64,000 nt of DNA from Symbiodinium natans (GCA_905221605.1 CAJNDS010002228.1:248001-312000), one strand, 5' to 3'. Positions 9,166 to 20,843 are shown, counted from the stretch's first letter. Numbers and translations are program-made. The notes: generated from the sequence alone by a model not told the origin.

Positions 9166-11404
9166 GGGACTCCATGGCGGAGACGGTGAGCGCACAGCGC
9201 CAGGCCGCCTTGCCCGTGCTCGCAGCGTTTGTTGTGAAATATCTTTTTTTTTTTTGGGGGGGGGGGGGGGGGGGTTGGTTTAGAGGCTTTGGGAGGATTG
9301 TAGGGCTTGGAGAATCCGGGTTGGACTGTTCCTCCGAAAACTAGCAGTCCTTAATCGGGACTATATAGTACCTGCCAGTATAGTCCCTATCAAGGATTGT
9401 TAGTATAAGGGGGAACAACCGCGAGTCAGGGTTTAAATAGGCTTGGGTTGGGGCTTCAACGGTTTGGGGCTTAGGTTTGAGGATTCTCTACTCGAGGACT
9501 TGCTCTAAACCTGCCTCAAACCCAAACCTAAGCTCTAAAGCCTAAACCCTGACTGCTCAGAGCAAAAAAGCAGCCCGAGCGTATGTTTTTGGACTCTCGG
9601 AACTCTGTGTCAGGTGCTCTTCCCCAACGCCCAGAAGCTGGAAGAAGCTTATCAGCAGCAGGACGCTCCGAAGTGGACCTCGCACATCTGTTGGGGACTT
9701 CGTTAGTTCCTCGTTTCATGTGACGCGCGTGGGCGGAGGACCTCCAGAAGAAGGTCGCGGTGCCGCCAGAGCAGTGGTCACCAAGGTCTGGGCAGGGGTG
9801 CGTCAAAAACGGGTCGGAATAGTTACTAAACATTTTCCCTTATGGTCCCTTAAAAATTACTAAAATATACTAGAATAACCCCCCAAACCTTGTTCTAATT
9901 ATTCAGGCTCCTACAGTAGGCATCACGAGGATCCGAGATTTAGACTCACGAGCTATTTGCCACAACTCAAGATTGACGCAAGGCCTCAAAGCGCCCCACC
10001 ATAAGCGATACCTTAGATGAGCGAAACTCGACGTTCAGGCGCGTGCCCTACAAGACATACGAGAAGGATGGGGCCGCGGAGGACGACAGCGAAGAGGAAG
10101 AGGACCGATGCAACATAGGGTTTAGGGTTTAGGGCTTAGGGTTTAGGGTTTAGGGTGTAGGGTGTAGGGTTTAGGGTTTAGGGTTTAGGGTTTAGGGTTT
10201 AGGGTTCATCTCACTGTAATGTTATGAGCCAGTGTGCGCAAGACCCAGATGCAGTTGTCTCCCACGACTGGACGTTAATGTTGAACAGCGTTGGAGCTTT
10301 TTTTTTCTCCACACCCAACAGCTAGTTAGCTAGCTTGTGACGGCTGGTTCTGTTCGAAAAGTGGTTTCAGGGTCGACTCTGTTCGCAGCTTCATGCTGCT
10401 CTTTGATTGGGTTTTTTGCTGTGGCGGCTGAGTTACCCCACCGGTTACTTGCATCGATGTGAGCCGCTTCTGGAGCCTTCGACATGCTACAGGGTCATAG
10501 CGCTGAGGAAAGCATGCCAAGTTTGGGAACCCTTGCTGTAGGTCGGCCCCCACTGTTGCAGGCGTGTGATGGCGTGTGCCTGCGCATGCGTGTGGAAGAG
10601 TCGAATGCATGCTATGCGTCGGCTTTCTGCTAAACCACTTCGCTTGTCGTGAGTCTCATTCTTGAGTGGGCACCTTCAGGTGTTCAACGTATTTCAACCC
10701 TGGTTATAATTAGCATGAGTTATGATGATTGTACACAAGAAATGCCGTGCATGCAAAAGCAGCTACAGACGGCTTAAAATGAACACAAGCAAGGAAGTAT
10801 GTGCGCTTGAGTGCTGCATTCCATAGCTGATGTGTGGCAAGATGCACATGAGGGGCAGATGCGCGCACGATGCTTGGGGTCGCTCCACCACATGAACCCA
10901 CCTGATTGACAAAAATTGGTTCTTGATTGGGGAAAATCTTGATGGTTCCGCCATTTTTTCTTTTGCCAACATGCCCATGGCTTTCACAATGATCGTGTTG
11001 ATGAGGAGGAGGAGGCGGCGACATTGGCTGGGGCACCTAGCATCGGAATTCTGATGGCCTTCAGCGGATAGCTCACAAGTGCGCACGGCGGAAACATCCC
11101 AATACCCGTGACCCTGAAACCTTTGCTTACACCCCGAACCCTAAACCCTAAACCCTACAAACCCTCAACCCTAAACCCTCAACCCTAAACCCTAAACCCT
11201 ACAAACCCTCAACCCTAAACCCCAAACCCTACAAACCCTCAACCCTAAACCCTATAAACCCTAAACCCTTTAAACCCTAAACCCTATAAACCCCAAACCC
11301 TATAAACCCAAAACCCTATAAACCCCAAAACTTCGTGGAGATCTTGAGGCCGCGGAGGCAGATGTCGAGGGATTGGAGGTCGGAATGGAAGAGGCGACTC
11401 TTCA
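9166..11404 (+). CDS. Unidentified multi-exon gene (five exons read)
   Basis: Five + strand islands read as protein. 9166-9223 (DSMAETVSAQRQAALPVLAA). 9614-9689 (VLFPNAQKLEEAYQQQDAPK, then WTSHI). 9739-9785 (DLQKKVAVPPEQWSP). 10039-about 10105 (RVPYKTYEKDGAAEDDSEEE, acidic). 11350-11404 (AAEADVEGLEVGMEEATLQ). The third exon ends in AG before GTCTGG and the fourth begins with G, so they join in phase to give Arg. All begin after AG, and four of the five begin with G. The fourth and fifth lie directly before GGGTTTAG blocks. The product is hydrophilic and acidic with no motif I know. Other exons are surely missing, and the islands might belong to more than one gene. Confidence 0.45.
9241..9275. 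repeat. Poly-T followed by poly-G tract
   Basis: A T run directly followed by about 18 G, then TTGG. The same T-then-G arrangement recurs at 60263-60300. G runs of this length can form quadruplexes. Confidence 0.9.
9330..9422. mobile_element. Foldback (MITE-like) element, copy 2
   Basis: Same inverted-repeat family as 8405: left arm ACTGTTCCTCC...CAGTCCTTAATCGGGACTAT, right arm ATAGTCCCTATCAAGGATTG, then TTAGTATAAGGGGGAACA. It has diverged from the other copies in the outer bases. Confidence 0.65.
10116..10206 (+). repeat. Interstitial TTTAGGG block after an exon
   Basis: About 12 GTTTAGGG units with GCTTAGGG and GTGTAGGG variants, starting within ten bases of the acidic exon that ends near 10105. 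Confidence 0.9.
10207..11100. other. Intron-like or spacer sequence
   Basis: No exon that I can support. The minus-strand frames here (for example 10710-11086) are His/Pro-rich with no recognised motif, and I do not call them genes. Confidence 0.35.
11124..11335 (-). repeat. Degenerate CCCTAAA block
   Basis: CCCTAAA mixed with CCCTACAAA, CCCTCAA, CCCTATAAA and CCCTTTAAA. It lies directly before the exon at 11350, with a GTTTAGGG block (11403-11466) directly after that exon. Confidence 0.9.
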
Positions 11405-11770
11405 GGGTTTAGGGTTTAGGGTTTAGGGTTTAGGGCTTTAGGGCTTTATGGCTTCAGTGCTTTAGGGTTATGGTTTGTTCACTTGGCAGAACCACAGGTT
11501 GTGAGGTTAGCACTTGGCGAGTAGGATGTTCTTCGCAACGTAACGGCCTCTAGTAGGGATATCAACGCGGGGCGGGCCCTCAATCACAGGTGCCTATCTT
11601 GGTATCTGGGAAGTGTTGACCCGGAACACTTCTCCCAATGTGTGGTCCAGGGTAACCAGCGCAACCAGCGTTTAGGGTTTAGGGTTTAGGGTTTAGGGGT
11701 TTAGGGGTTTGTACGAGGGACCTTTATGTACTATTTGGCGCGTGGCTTGCTGCCTACCACACAACATACT

Positions 11771-14636
11771 TAATTTAAGAATTTAAGGAATTTAAGGTTT
11801 TTTTAAAATTAAAAAAAGCCCTTTTTAAATTTTAAAAAAACCTTGAATTCCTTAAATTCCTAAATACCTAATTTAGGAATTTAAGGAATTTAAGGTTTTT
11901 TTAAAATTTAAAAAGGCCCTTTTTAAAATTTAAAAAATTTAAAAAGGCCCTTTTTAAAATTTAAAAAAACCTTAAATTCCTTAAATTCCTAAATAGCTAA
12001 TTTAGGAATTTAAGGAATTTAAGGAATTTAAGGTTTTTTTTTAAATTTAAAAAAGGGCCGGCCCAACAATTTTATTTACGCAATTTCAGAATTTAAGGAA
12101 TTTAAGGTTTTTTTAAAATTTAAAAAGGCCCTTTTTAAAATTTAAAAAATTTAAAAAGGCCCTTTTTAAAATTTAAAAAAACCTTAAATTCCTTAAATTC
12201 CTTAAATTCCTTAAATTCCTAAATTAGGTAAATAAAATTATTCGACCGGCCCTTTTTTAAATTTTAAAAAAACCTTAAATTCCTTAAATTCCTTAAATTC
12301 TTAAATACCTAATTTAAGAATTTAAGGAATTTAAGGTTTTTTTAAAATTTAAAAGGCCCTTTTTAAAATTTAAAAAAATTTAAGAAGGCCCTTTTTAAAT
12401 TTTAAAAAAAACCTTAAATTCCTTAAATTCCTAAATAGCTAATTTAGGAATTTAAGGAATTTAAGGAATTTAAGGTTTTTTTAAAATTTAAAAAAGGGCC
12501 GGCCCAACAATTTTATTTACGCAATTTCAGAATTTAAGGAATTTAAGGTTTTTTTAAAATTTAAAAAGGCTCTTTTTAAAATTTAAAAAATTTAAAAAGG
12601 CCCTTTTTAAAATTTAAAAAAACCTTAAATTCCTTAAATTCCTAAATAGCTAATTTAGGAATTTAAGGAATTTAAGGAATTTAAGGTTTTTTTAAAATTT
12701 TAAAAAGGGCCGGCCCAACGATTTTATTTACGCAATTTCAGAATTTAAGGAATTTAAGGTTTTTTAAAATTTAAAAAGGCCCTTTTTAAAATTTAAAAAA
12801 TTTAAAAGGCCCTTGATAAAATTTAAAAAATTTAAAAAGTCCCTTTTTTAAATTTAGAAAAGCCTTAAATTCCTTAAATTCCTTAAATTCCTAAATTAGG
12901 TAAATAAAATTATTCGACCGGCCCTTTTTTAAATTTTAAAAAAACCTTAAATTCCTTAAATTCCTTAAATTCTTAAATGCCTAATTTAAGAATTTAAGGA
13001 ATTTAAGTTTTTTTTAAAAATTTAAAAAGGCCCTTTTTAAAATTTAAAAAAAATAAAAAGGCCCTTTTTAAATTTTAAAAAAAACCTTAAATTCCTTAAA
13101 TTCCTAAATAGCTAATTTAGGAATTTAAGGAATTTAAGGAATTTAAGGTTTTTTTAAAATTTAAAAAAAGGGCCGGCCCAACAATTTTATTTACGCAATT
13201 TCAGAATTTAAGGAATTTAAGGTTTTTTTAAAATTTAAAAAGGCCCTTTTGAAAATTTAAAAAATTTAAAAAGGCCCTTTTTAAAATTTAAAAAAACCTT
13301 AAATTCCTTAAATTCCTAAATAGCTAATTTAGGAATTTAAGGAATTTAAGGAATTTAAGGTTTTTTTTAAATTTAAAAAAGGGCCGGCCCAACAATTTTA
13401 TTTACGCAATTTCAGAATTTAAGGAATTTAAGGTTTTTTTAAAATTTAAAAATGCCCTTTTTAAAATTTAAAAAATTTAAAAAGGCCCTTTTTAAAATTT
13501 AAAAAATTTAAAAAGGCCCTTTTTAAAATTCAAAAAAACCTTAAATTCCTTAAATTCCTAAATAGCTAATTTAGGAATTTAAGGAATTTAAGGAATTTAA
13601 GGTTTTTTTAAAATTTAAAAAAGGGCCGGCCCAACAATTTTATTTACGCAATTTCAGAATTTAAGGAATTTAAGGTTTTTTTAAAATTTAAAAAGGCCCT
13701 TTTTAAAATTTAAAAAATTTAAAAAGGCCCTTTTTAAAATTTAAAAAAACCTTAAATTCCTTAAATTCCTTAAATTCCTAAATTAGGTAAATAAAATTAT
13801 TCGACCGGCCCTTTTTTAAATTTTAAAAAAACCTTAAATTCCTTAAATTCCTTAAATTCTTAAATACCTAATTTAAGAATTTAAGGAATTTAAGGTTTTT
13901 TTAAAATTTAAAAGGGCCCTTTTTAAAATTTAAAAAATTTAAGAAGGCCCTTTTTAAAATTTAAAAAACCTTAAATTCCTTAAATTCCTAAATAGCTAAT
14001 TTAGGAATTTAAGGAATTTAAGGAATTTAAGGTTTTTTTGAAATTTAAAAAAGGGCCGGCCCAACAATTTTATTTACGCAATTTCAGAATTTAAGGAATT
14101 TAAGGTTTTTTTAAAATTTAAAAAGGCCCTTTTTAAAATTTAAAAAATTTAAAAAGGCCCTTTTTAAAATTTAAAAAAACCTTAAATTCCTTAAATTCCT
14201 TAAATTCCTAAATTAGGTAAATAAAATTATTCGACCGGCCCTTTTTTAAATTTTAAAAAACCCTTAAATTCCTTAAATTCCTTAAATTCTTAAATACCTA
14301 ATTTAAGAATTTAAGGAATTTAAGGTTTTTTTAAAATTTAAAAAGGCCCTTTTTAAAATTTAAAAAATTTAAAAAGGCCCTTTTTAAATTTTTAAAAAAC
14401 CTTAAATTCCTTAAATTCCTAAATAGCTAATTTAGGAATTTAAGGAATTTAAGGAATTTAAGGTTTTTTTAAAATTTAAAAAAGGGCCGGCCCAACAATT
14501 TTATTTACGCAATTTCAGAATTTAAGGAATTTAAGGTTTTTTTAAAATTTAAAACGGCCCTTTTTAAAATTTTAAAAATTTAAAAAGGCCCTTTTTAAAA
14601 TTTAAAAATTCCTTAAATTCCTTAAATTCCTAAATT
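11771..14636. repeat. AT-rich palindromic satellite, array A
   Basis: About 2.9 kb built from AATTTAAGGAATTTAAGG, TTTTAAAATTTAAAAAGGCC and their reverse complements, with a marker GGGCCGGCCCAACAATTTTA followed by TTTACGCAATTTCAG roughly every 210-240 bases. A second junction (AAATTAGGTAAATAAAATTA then TTCGACCGGCCC) is a diverged reverse complement of that marker, so units occur in both orientations. No coding potential. Very strong hairpin potential. Confidence 0.95.
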
Positions 14637-14640
14637 AGAA

Positions 14641-14945
14641 AGGATTTTAAGGTTTTTAAAAGGCTTTTAAAGGCCTTAAAACCTTTAAAAAGTCAAATGG
14701 GGAGGGTCCCGGGGCCCCCGGACTCAATTGAATTTTTTAAAAACCTTAAAAACCTTAAAATCCTTAAAAAATCAAATGGGGAGGGCCGAGCCATTTAGTT
14801 TTTAAGGATTTTAAGGTTTTTCAAAGGCTTTTAAAACTCTTAAAATCCTTAAAAAACTAAATGGCTCGGCCCTCCCCATTTGATTGTTCAAGGATTTTAA
14901 GGCTTTTAAGGTTTTTAAAAAATTCAATTGGGTCCGGGGGAGAGA
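14641..14945. repeat. Long inverted repeat
   Basis: TCAAATGGGGAGGGCCGAGC (about 14772) is mirrored by GGCTCGGCCCTCCCCATTTG (about 14863), with AAGGATTTTAAGG tracts between. An outer pair (CCCCCGGACTCAATTGAATT near 14715 against AATTCAATTGGGTCCGGGGG at 14922-14941) encloses it, so the whole 250-base block can fold on itself. Same structure at 28001-28306. Confidence 0.85.
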
Positions 14946-15107
14946 TGCGCGGCTCGATTTGGCCAAATTTTGCCCGGAGGCTGCCCGGCAAAATTTGGCC
15001 AAATCGAGCCGCGCATTTCTCATCGCGTACGAAGAGCAGTCCGATTTGGCCAAATTTTGCCCGCAGGCTGCCCGGCAAAAATTGGCCAAATCGAGCCGCG
15101 CCTTTCT
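14946..15107. repeat. GC-rich hairpin pair (palindromic minisatellite)
   Basis: Two foldbacks. Each has the arm GCGGCTCGATTTGGCCAAAT plus TTTGCC, a short G/C loop, and the exact reverse complement ending ATTTGGCCAAATCGAGCCGC. The spacer between the pair ('CATTTCTCATCGCGTACGAA') also recurs. Short Gly/Ala/Pro-rich frames across it are artefacts of the palindrome. Confidence 0.9.
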
Positions 15108-16110
15108 GGAGGCCCGAAATTATTTAAAATATTTTAATTATCGAAATTTTCATAAATTCCACCCGAATTTAAATATTGGAGGCCCGAAATTCGTTGTATT
15201 TCTTTGCGCAAAAGGAAATAACACAAGGAAATGATGTTACATGTATCCAAAATTAGGATGTCCTTTTTTTCCTTTTTCTGTAGCAAAACCCACCTGAAAA
15301 GGACACCCCCACGAGAGATCTCTATCTTTTGGAAACCTTGAAGGAAAAGGTGCTTCTTTGTCCACTCTCGCCTTTCGTTCGTTTCATTCTCTGTCCCCTT
15401 TGCCATGTAAATATGAAAAATTCAAATGATGTATAATATGTAAAGAAGGGCGTCCAAGATGTTTAGAGTGTTTCCGGTGTCCTTTTCTTCCTGTTTCTGT
15501 AGCAAAACCCCACCTTAGAAGGACACCCACACCAGAGACTCCGATGTTTTGGAAGTCTTGAAGGGAAGGCACTCGCGTTTTCCACTGTGGCTTTCCTTTC
15601 GTTTTATTTTTTGCGCAGGAGGAAATAAGAGACAGAAATGATGTTACATGTATCCAAAATTAGGGTGTCCTTCTCTTCTTTTTTCTGTAACAAGACCCAC
15701 CTTAAATGGACACCCACACCGGAGACCTCTATTTTTTGGAAACCTTGAAAAAAAGGTGCTTCTTTGTCCACTCTCACCTTTCGTTCGTTTCATTTCCTGT
15801 CCCCTTTTTTCGTTTACATATGAAATATGTAGGGGAAGGCGCGGCTCGATTTGGCCAAATTTTGCCGGGCAGGCTCCGGGCAAAATTTGGCCAAATCGGG
15901 CTGCTCTTCGTATGCGATGAGAAATGCGCGGCTCGATTTGGCCAAATTTTGCCGGGCAGCCTCCGGGCAAAATTTGGCCAAATCGAGCCGCGCATTTCTC
16001 ATCGCATACGAAGAGCAGCCCGATTTGGCCAAATTTTGCCCGCAGGCTGCCCGGCAAAATTTGGCCAAATCGAGCCGCGCCTTTCTGGAGGCCCGAAATT
16101 ATTTAAACTA
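15108..16110. repeat. Dispersed repeat modules plus second hairpin cluster (15838-16082)
   Basis: The module with ATGTTACATGTATCCAAAAT then TAGGGTGTCC, a run like TTTTTCTGTAACAAGACCCA, an 'AAGGACACCC' box and 'TTTTGGAAACCTTGAAGG' occurs at 15234 and 15640. It is followed by three more GCGGCTCGATTTGGCC foldbacks (15838-15897, 15926-15988, 16018-16082). Confidence 0.85.
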
Positions 16111-16871
16111 TTTTAATTATTGAAATTTTTATAAATTCCACCCGAATTTAAATCTTGGAGGCCCGAAATTCGTTGTATTTCTTGGCGCAAAAGGAAATAA
16201 CACAAGGAAATGATGTTACATGTATCCAAAATTAGGATGTCCTTTTCTTCTTTTTCTGTAGGAAAACCCACCTGAAAAGGACACCCCCGCGAGAGATCTC
16301 CATCTTTTGGAAACCTTGAAGGAAAAGGTGCTTCTTTGTCCACTCTCGCCTTTCGTTCGTTTCATTCTCTGTCCCCTTTGCCATTTAAATATGAAAAATT
16401 CAAATAGTGTATAGTATGTAAAGAAGGGCGTCCAAGATGTTTAGAGTGTTTCCGGTGTCCTTTTCTTCCTGTAAGAGAAGAGAGAAGAGGAATTTACATG
16501 TTCTTCCTACCTTGTTCTTGCCCCTCCCTCTTCTCTCCCCCCTGAGCCTGTCTCTCTGGCTCTCTATCTCCTCATTTTTTTTAGGCATGAAGAGAAGTAT
16601 AGACTCGATAGACCGTGGGAGGGAGAGGGCCTCTTGGCTTGCCCATCTCTTTCTCCGTTTAGACAAGAACATAATTTGGAGAGAAGGGGGGCTGTGGCCT
16701 TCCTTTCGTTCTATTCTTTGCGCAAGAGGAAATACAGAAAGAAGTGATGTTACATGTATCCAAAATTAGGGTGTCCTTCTTCTTCTTTTTCTGTAACAAG
16801 ACCCACCTTGAAAGGACACGCCCACCGGAGACCTCCATTTTTGGGATACCCTGGAAGAAAGCAGCCCGAAG
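16111..16871. repeat. Further copies of the ATGTTACATGTATCC module
   Basis: Copies start at about 16212 and 16746. Between them lies a pyrimidine-rich block with 'GAATTTACATGTTCTTCCTA' that itself recurs at about 17695, 18514 and 31080. I see no gene. Confidence 0.8.
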
Positions 16872-17170
16872 ACCTAAGATTTTTCAAGAATTTACGCCCC
16901 CAAAAGACAAATCGCAAGCGCCGTCCCCCTAAGATGTTTAAAGAAGTTATGCGCTCAACAGACAATTCGCAAGCACCGTCCCCCTAAGATTTTGGAAAAA
17001 GTATGCTCCCAAAAGACAGATCGCAGGCACCGTCCCCTCAAGATTTTGGAAAATATATGCTCCCCAAAGGCAAATCGCAACAGTCCCCCTAAGGTTTTTA
17101 CAAAGAGAAGCTCCCAAAAGACAGATCGCAAGCACAGCCCCCCAACAATTTTGGAAAAGCGTATGTTCCC
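16872..17170 (+). repeat. ~56-bp minisatellite, about six units
   Basis: Consensus AAGATTTTGGAAAAnnTATG CTCCCAAAAGACAAATCGCA AGCACCGTCCCCCT, shown in pieces. Units differ by point changes and small deletions. Copy B carries two runs of it (30723-30905 and 31461-31755). Confidence 0.9.
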
Positions 17171-17269
17171 AATCAGTTTTTCTTGTGAAAGAGAAAGACA
17201 AGAAGATAAGAGAGACGAGGAGTTTACATGTCTTCCTACCTTGTTCCTTTCTTCTTCCGGTTCGCTCGC

Positions 17270-17299
17270 TTGTTCTCTCTCTCTCTCTCTCTCGCTCTA

Positions 17300-17331
<32 letters not shown>

Positions 17332-17490
17332 GCTCTATCTCCCTCTCGCTCTCTCCCTCTCCCTCTCCCTCTCCCTCTCCCTCCCCCTCCCTCTCCCTCT
17401 CCCTCGCCCTCTCCCTCCCCTCTCCCTCTCCCTCTCCCTCGCCCTCTCTCCCTCACTCTCTCTCTCTCTTTCTTTCTTTTTTTTGGGCGG
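17270..17490 (+). repeat. Polypyrimidine (CT)n / (CCCTCT)n tract
   Basis: Over 200 bases of CTCTCT and CCCTCT units on the + strand. The Leu/Ser and Arg/Glu frames it creates are not genes. Confidence 0.95.
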
Positions 17491-17991
17491 CATGTCTTGT
17501 AGAATTGGAAGACGAGGATAAGGGTGAGCTACAACAAAAGAGGTTTGCTGAAGCAGAGAGGGAGTGAGACAGGGCGAGGCATAGAGAAAAGCATAGATTG
17601 TGGGACAGAGAGGGTCTCTTAGCTTCCCCCTTCTCAAGTTCATGTCAGTGTTCTTTCTTGTGGAAAAGAAAGACGAAAAGAGAAGAGAGAAGAGGAATTT
17701 ACATGTTCTTCCTACCTTGTTCTTGCCCCTCCCTCTTCTCTCCCCCCTGAGCCTGTCTCTCTGGCTCTCTATCTCCTCATTTTTTTAGGCATGAAGAGAA
17801 GCATAGACGCCGTAGACCGTGGAGGGAGAGGGCCTCTTGGCTTGCCCATCTCTTTCTCCGTTTAGACAAGAACATAATCTGGAGAGAAGGGGGGCTTACA
17901 CCTTCTTCTCACCATGCTCCTCACTCTTCTCTCTTCCCCGCCCCCCTGGGCTTGAGGGCAAGGTTTTCCCCACCCCCACCCCCACGAATCA

Positions 17992-18039
<48 letters not shown>

Positions 18040-18124
18040 CTCACTCTCTGTCTCTGTCTTTCTTTTCTCTTCTGAGTGGTATGTCTCGTAGAACTAGAAG
18101 GGGGGGAGAGTGAGAGGAATGAAA

Positions 18125-18163
<39 letters not shown>

Positions 18164-20144
18164 TCTGCTGGGCATGAGGGGCGTATGCCTTCCGCGCGCC
18201 AAGTGCGCCCGAGTCGACGTTCCCCTGCCGTTTGCCCCAAGCGGACCCTACCTATAAGGCCAACTGAGGTTACCGCTATATTTCTTCTGTCACTCTCTCT
18301 ATCTCTTCTTTTCTTTTATGGGCCGTATGTCTTGTACAAGTGGAAGACGAGAAGGAGGGTGAGCTATTAGATTTGCTGAAGCAGAGAGGGCGTGAAACAG
18401 GGCGAGGCATAGAGAGAAGCATAGACCGTGGAAGCTCTTGGCTTTCCCCTTCTGAAGTCCATATCAGTTTTCAATTTTGTTGAAGAGAAAGAGAAACAAA
18501 GAAGAGAGAACAGGAATTTACATGTTCTTCCTAACTTGTTCTTGTCCCTCCCTCTTCTCTCCCCCCTCACCCTGTCTCTCTTTATCTCTATCTCCTCACT
18601 ATTCTTTTGAAGTGGTACGGGAATGTGGAATGAGATGAAGGCAGCGTCCCCTGGAGGGACCTGCCCCTCACAAGAAAAAGCCCGAGCATCAGCTTCCAAA
18701 TAAACCCTGTTTCAACCACCCCCCACCCCCCTTCCCCTAGGTTTCGTATACTTTCTGCAGTAAGGATGTGATGCCCAATTGCTTTGACAAGTACCATATA
18801 AGACCTTATGTGCTTAATTGGAAAGCGAGCAATATCCGGTAACCTTGTTGGGAGATTTGTGGGAAACATTGAGAGTGAAAAGCAAGATGCTTGCGATCAA
18901 TTCCTAGCAGCCTGTTTGAAGGTCCCACTAGGTGGTGAAATGATGTTTGCTCCAAGTATTCTCGTGTCCCCGGGACTTACAGTAAATCATTCGTCTTCTT
19001 TGCGTGTTTTTCTTTTCCTTCTTTCTTCCTTTCTTACCTCGATTTCGCCCATTCTCTGTCACTTTCTCTCAACAGCTCTCGCCCCTTCCCGCTGATGGTT
19101 CCATGCCCTACCCTTGCCTCCTTTCAAATGAAGAGGCAAGAAGAGAGTAAGAGAGTAAGAGAGGAAGAGAGGAGAGGGAGACCCGTCCCCTACCCTTCCC
19201 TTTTTCGATACCCTTTTAAGAATAAGAAAGAGAAGAACAAGAGGAAAAAGAGAGAAGAGGAGGAAGGTAGGCAGAGGAAGAAGGACTTCCTCCCTTTCAT
19301 TTGGCTTTGTCTTACATTTCGTTTTTGCCCTCTTCTGCCATCTCTTTTCTCAATGTCTTGCTGTCTCTCACTGTAAGGAAAGGAAGAGGCGAGAGGAGGA
19401 GGGGAGGGGAGGAGAGGCAATGGGTGCTGCTGGAAGCTCTTGCCCCAGGACATTCAACAAGCCTTGAAGGCCCCGACATTCGGGAGGCTCCCGGGAGGCC
19501 TGGAGGCTGAGACACAAAACGGGATGAGAAAAAGCCTCGCTCGTGGTTCTGTACACACCCGTAGCCCAATGTTGGCTTTTCCGTTTGCAGCGTCACCCCC
19601 GCAACATACCAGGGGTGGGGGAAAGTTCTAAACGCATGCCCCTCAGGGGCGGTCCCTTCGGGGATCATATGCTCGGAAGAAGAAGAAGAGATGGAGAGAA
19701 ACAACAAAGACGAGAAAGGAGGAGATGATGAGAGAGCGGGCCTCTTGCTTGCCCTGAGCTCTCTGTTCCTTGCAGTTCTCCTTTCTTATGCAAAAAGAAG
19801 AAGAGAAGAATATGGCAAGAGAAGGGAAAGCAAGAGAGAGTCGAGCGAAGGAGCAAAACAAACTTTCTTCTGCCCGCCGTCTTCCTCCATCTTCTCTTGT
19901 CCCTCTCGTTCTGTTCTTTCCTTATTCTTCGAAGAATGTTGTTGAGAGGAGGGGAGGAAGGGAAGAGGAGAGGGGGCGTGACAAACAAAGGAGCGGCAGA
20001 GTGAGGAGGAGTTTGCCCGTCGCCTCAACTCACCCGGAAGCGCCCAACGGGTCCGGAGGACCAAGATCTGTCCCTCTTTGTGAGGAAAGGAAGAGGCGAG
20101 GGGAGGGGAGGAGAGGCAATGTCTCATGGCGAGCTGGGAGGGAG

Positions 20145-20197
<53 letters not shown>

Positions 20198-20569
20198 GTC
20201 TCTCTTTCTCTTCTTCTTCCGCTGGGCTTGAAACTTTCCCTCTCTCTCTTCTTTCTATCAGTTCTTTGTATTGTTCTCACCTTTCCGGGATCTGTTTCTA
20301 TTTTTCTGCATTCCTTCTTCGCCTTAGCTCTTCACCAGAAAGGAAAGAATATGAAAGAAGGAGAGTGGCAGAGAGGTGAGAGGAAGGACCGAAGGCGAGT
20401 GAATAGGAGAACTCTTCCTCCGAATCTCGCGGCTACCAGTCCTCTTCTCCTTTTTCTTCCAACGCAGCTCGTCTTGGTTTATCACTTATGAAACGTGAGA
20501 GAAGAGCGAGGAATGAACAGAGGAGGAGGACAAGGCCCTGCTGCTTTTTCATCCCCTCCCCCCTCCCTC

Positions 20570-20628
<59 letters not shown>

Positions 20629-20743
20629 ATTCTCTTTTCCCTTTTCTCTTTCTCTTTTACTTGCTCCCTTTCTTTCTGTCTCTCTTTCCCTGGCTCTTGT
20701 TCTCCTTCTACCGTTCTCGGATTCGCTTCTTTTTCTCTTGTCT
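17491..20743. other. Pyrimidine-rich repeat-derived region without supported genes
   Basis: Repeated blocks (the 'TCCCCCTGAGCCTGTCTCTC' module at about 16540 and 17740, (CT)n tracts at 18000, 18128, 20145 and 20565) with alternating purine-rich stretches. An open frame at 18808-19095 (MCLIGKRAISGNLVGRFVGN...) is present unchanged in copy B (33447-33734), but the duplication is so recent that conservation says little. I know no family for it and do not call it a gene. Confidence 0.6.
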
Positions 20744-20843
20744 NNNNNNNNNNNNNNNNNNNNNNNNNNNNNNNNNNNNNNNNNNNNNNNNNNNNNNNNN
20801 NNNNNNNNNNNNNNNNNNNNNNNNNNNNNNNNNNNNNNNNNNN
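20744..20843. other. Assembly gap, 100 N
   Basis: Exactly 100 N, the usual placeholder for a gap of unknown length. The left side is copy A of the duplication; the right side does not match the continuation seen in copy B, so the join is a scaffold join. Confidence 0.99.

Larger units (their letters stand above)
11702..20743 (+). repeat. Segmental duplication, copy A (truncated by the assembly gap)
   Basis: Starts at GTACGAGGGACCTTTATGTA just after a TTTAGGG run, and matches 23137 onward in the same order and orientation. Long stretches are base-for-base identical (for example 14811-15640 against 28172-29000, and 17600-20743 against about 32215-35381). Copy A has a shorter AT satellite and lacks about 1.1 kb present in copy B (29832-30910). 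It stops at the N run. Confidence 0.92.

Noticed and set aside
14811-16123. Several 70-137 residue frames with LAKSSRAF / GQILPG repeats on both strands
   Set aside because: They read through palindromic hairpins, which keep frames open on both strands; no protein signal independent of the repeat.
18808-19095. A 95-residue protein conserved in both duplicated copies
   Set aside because: The copies are almost identical everywhere, so conservation is not evidence of selection; no motif and a repeat-rich C-terminus.
17270-20700. Long Leu/Ser-rich and Arg/Glu-rich open frames
   Set aside because: They are translations of (CT)n and (AG)n tracts and occur in all frames of both strands.
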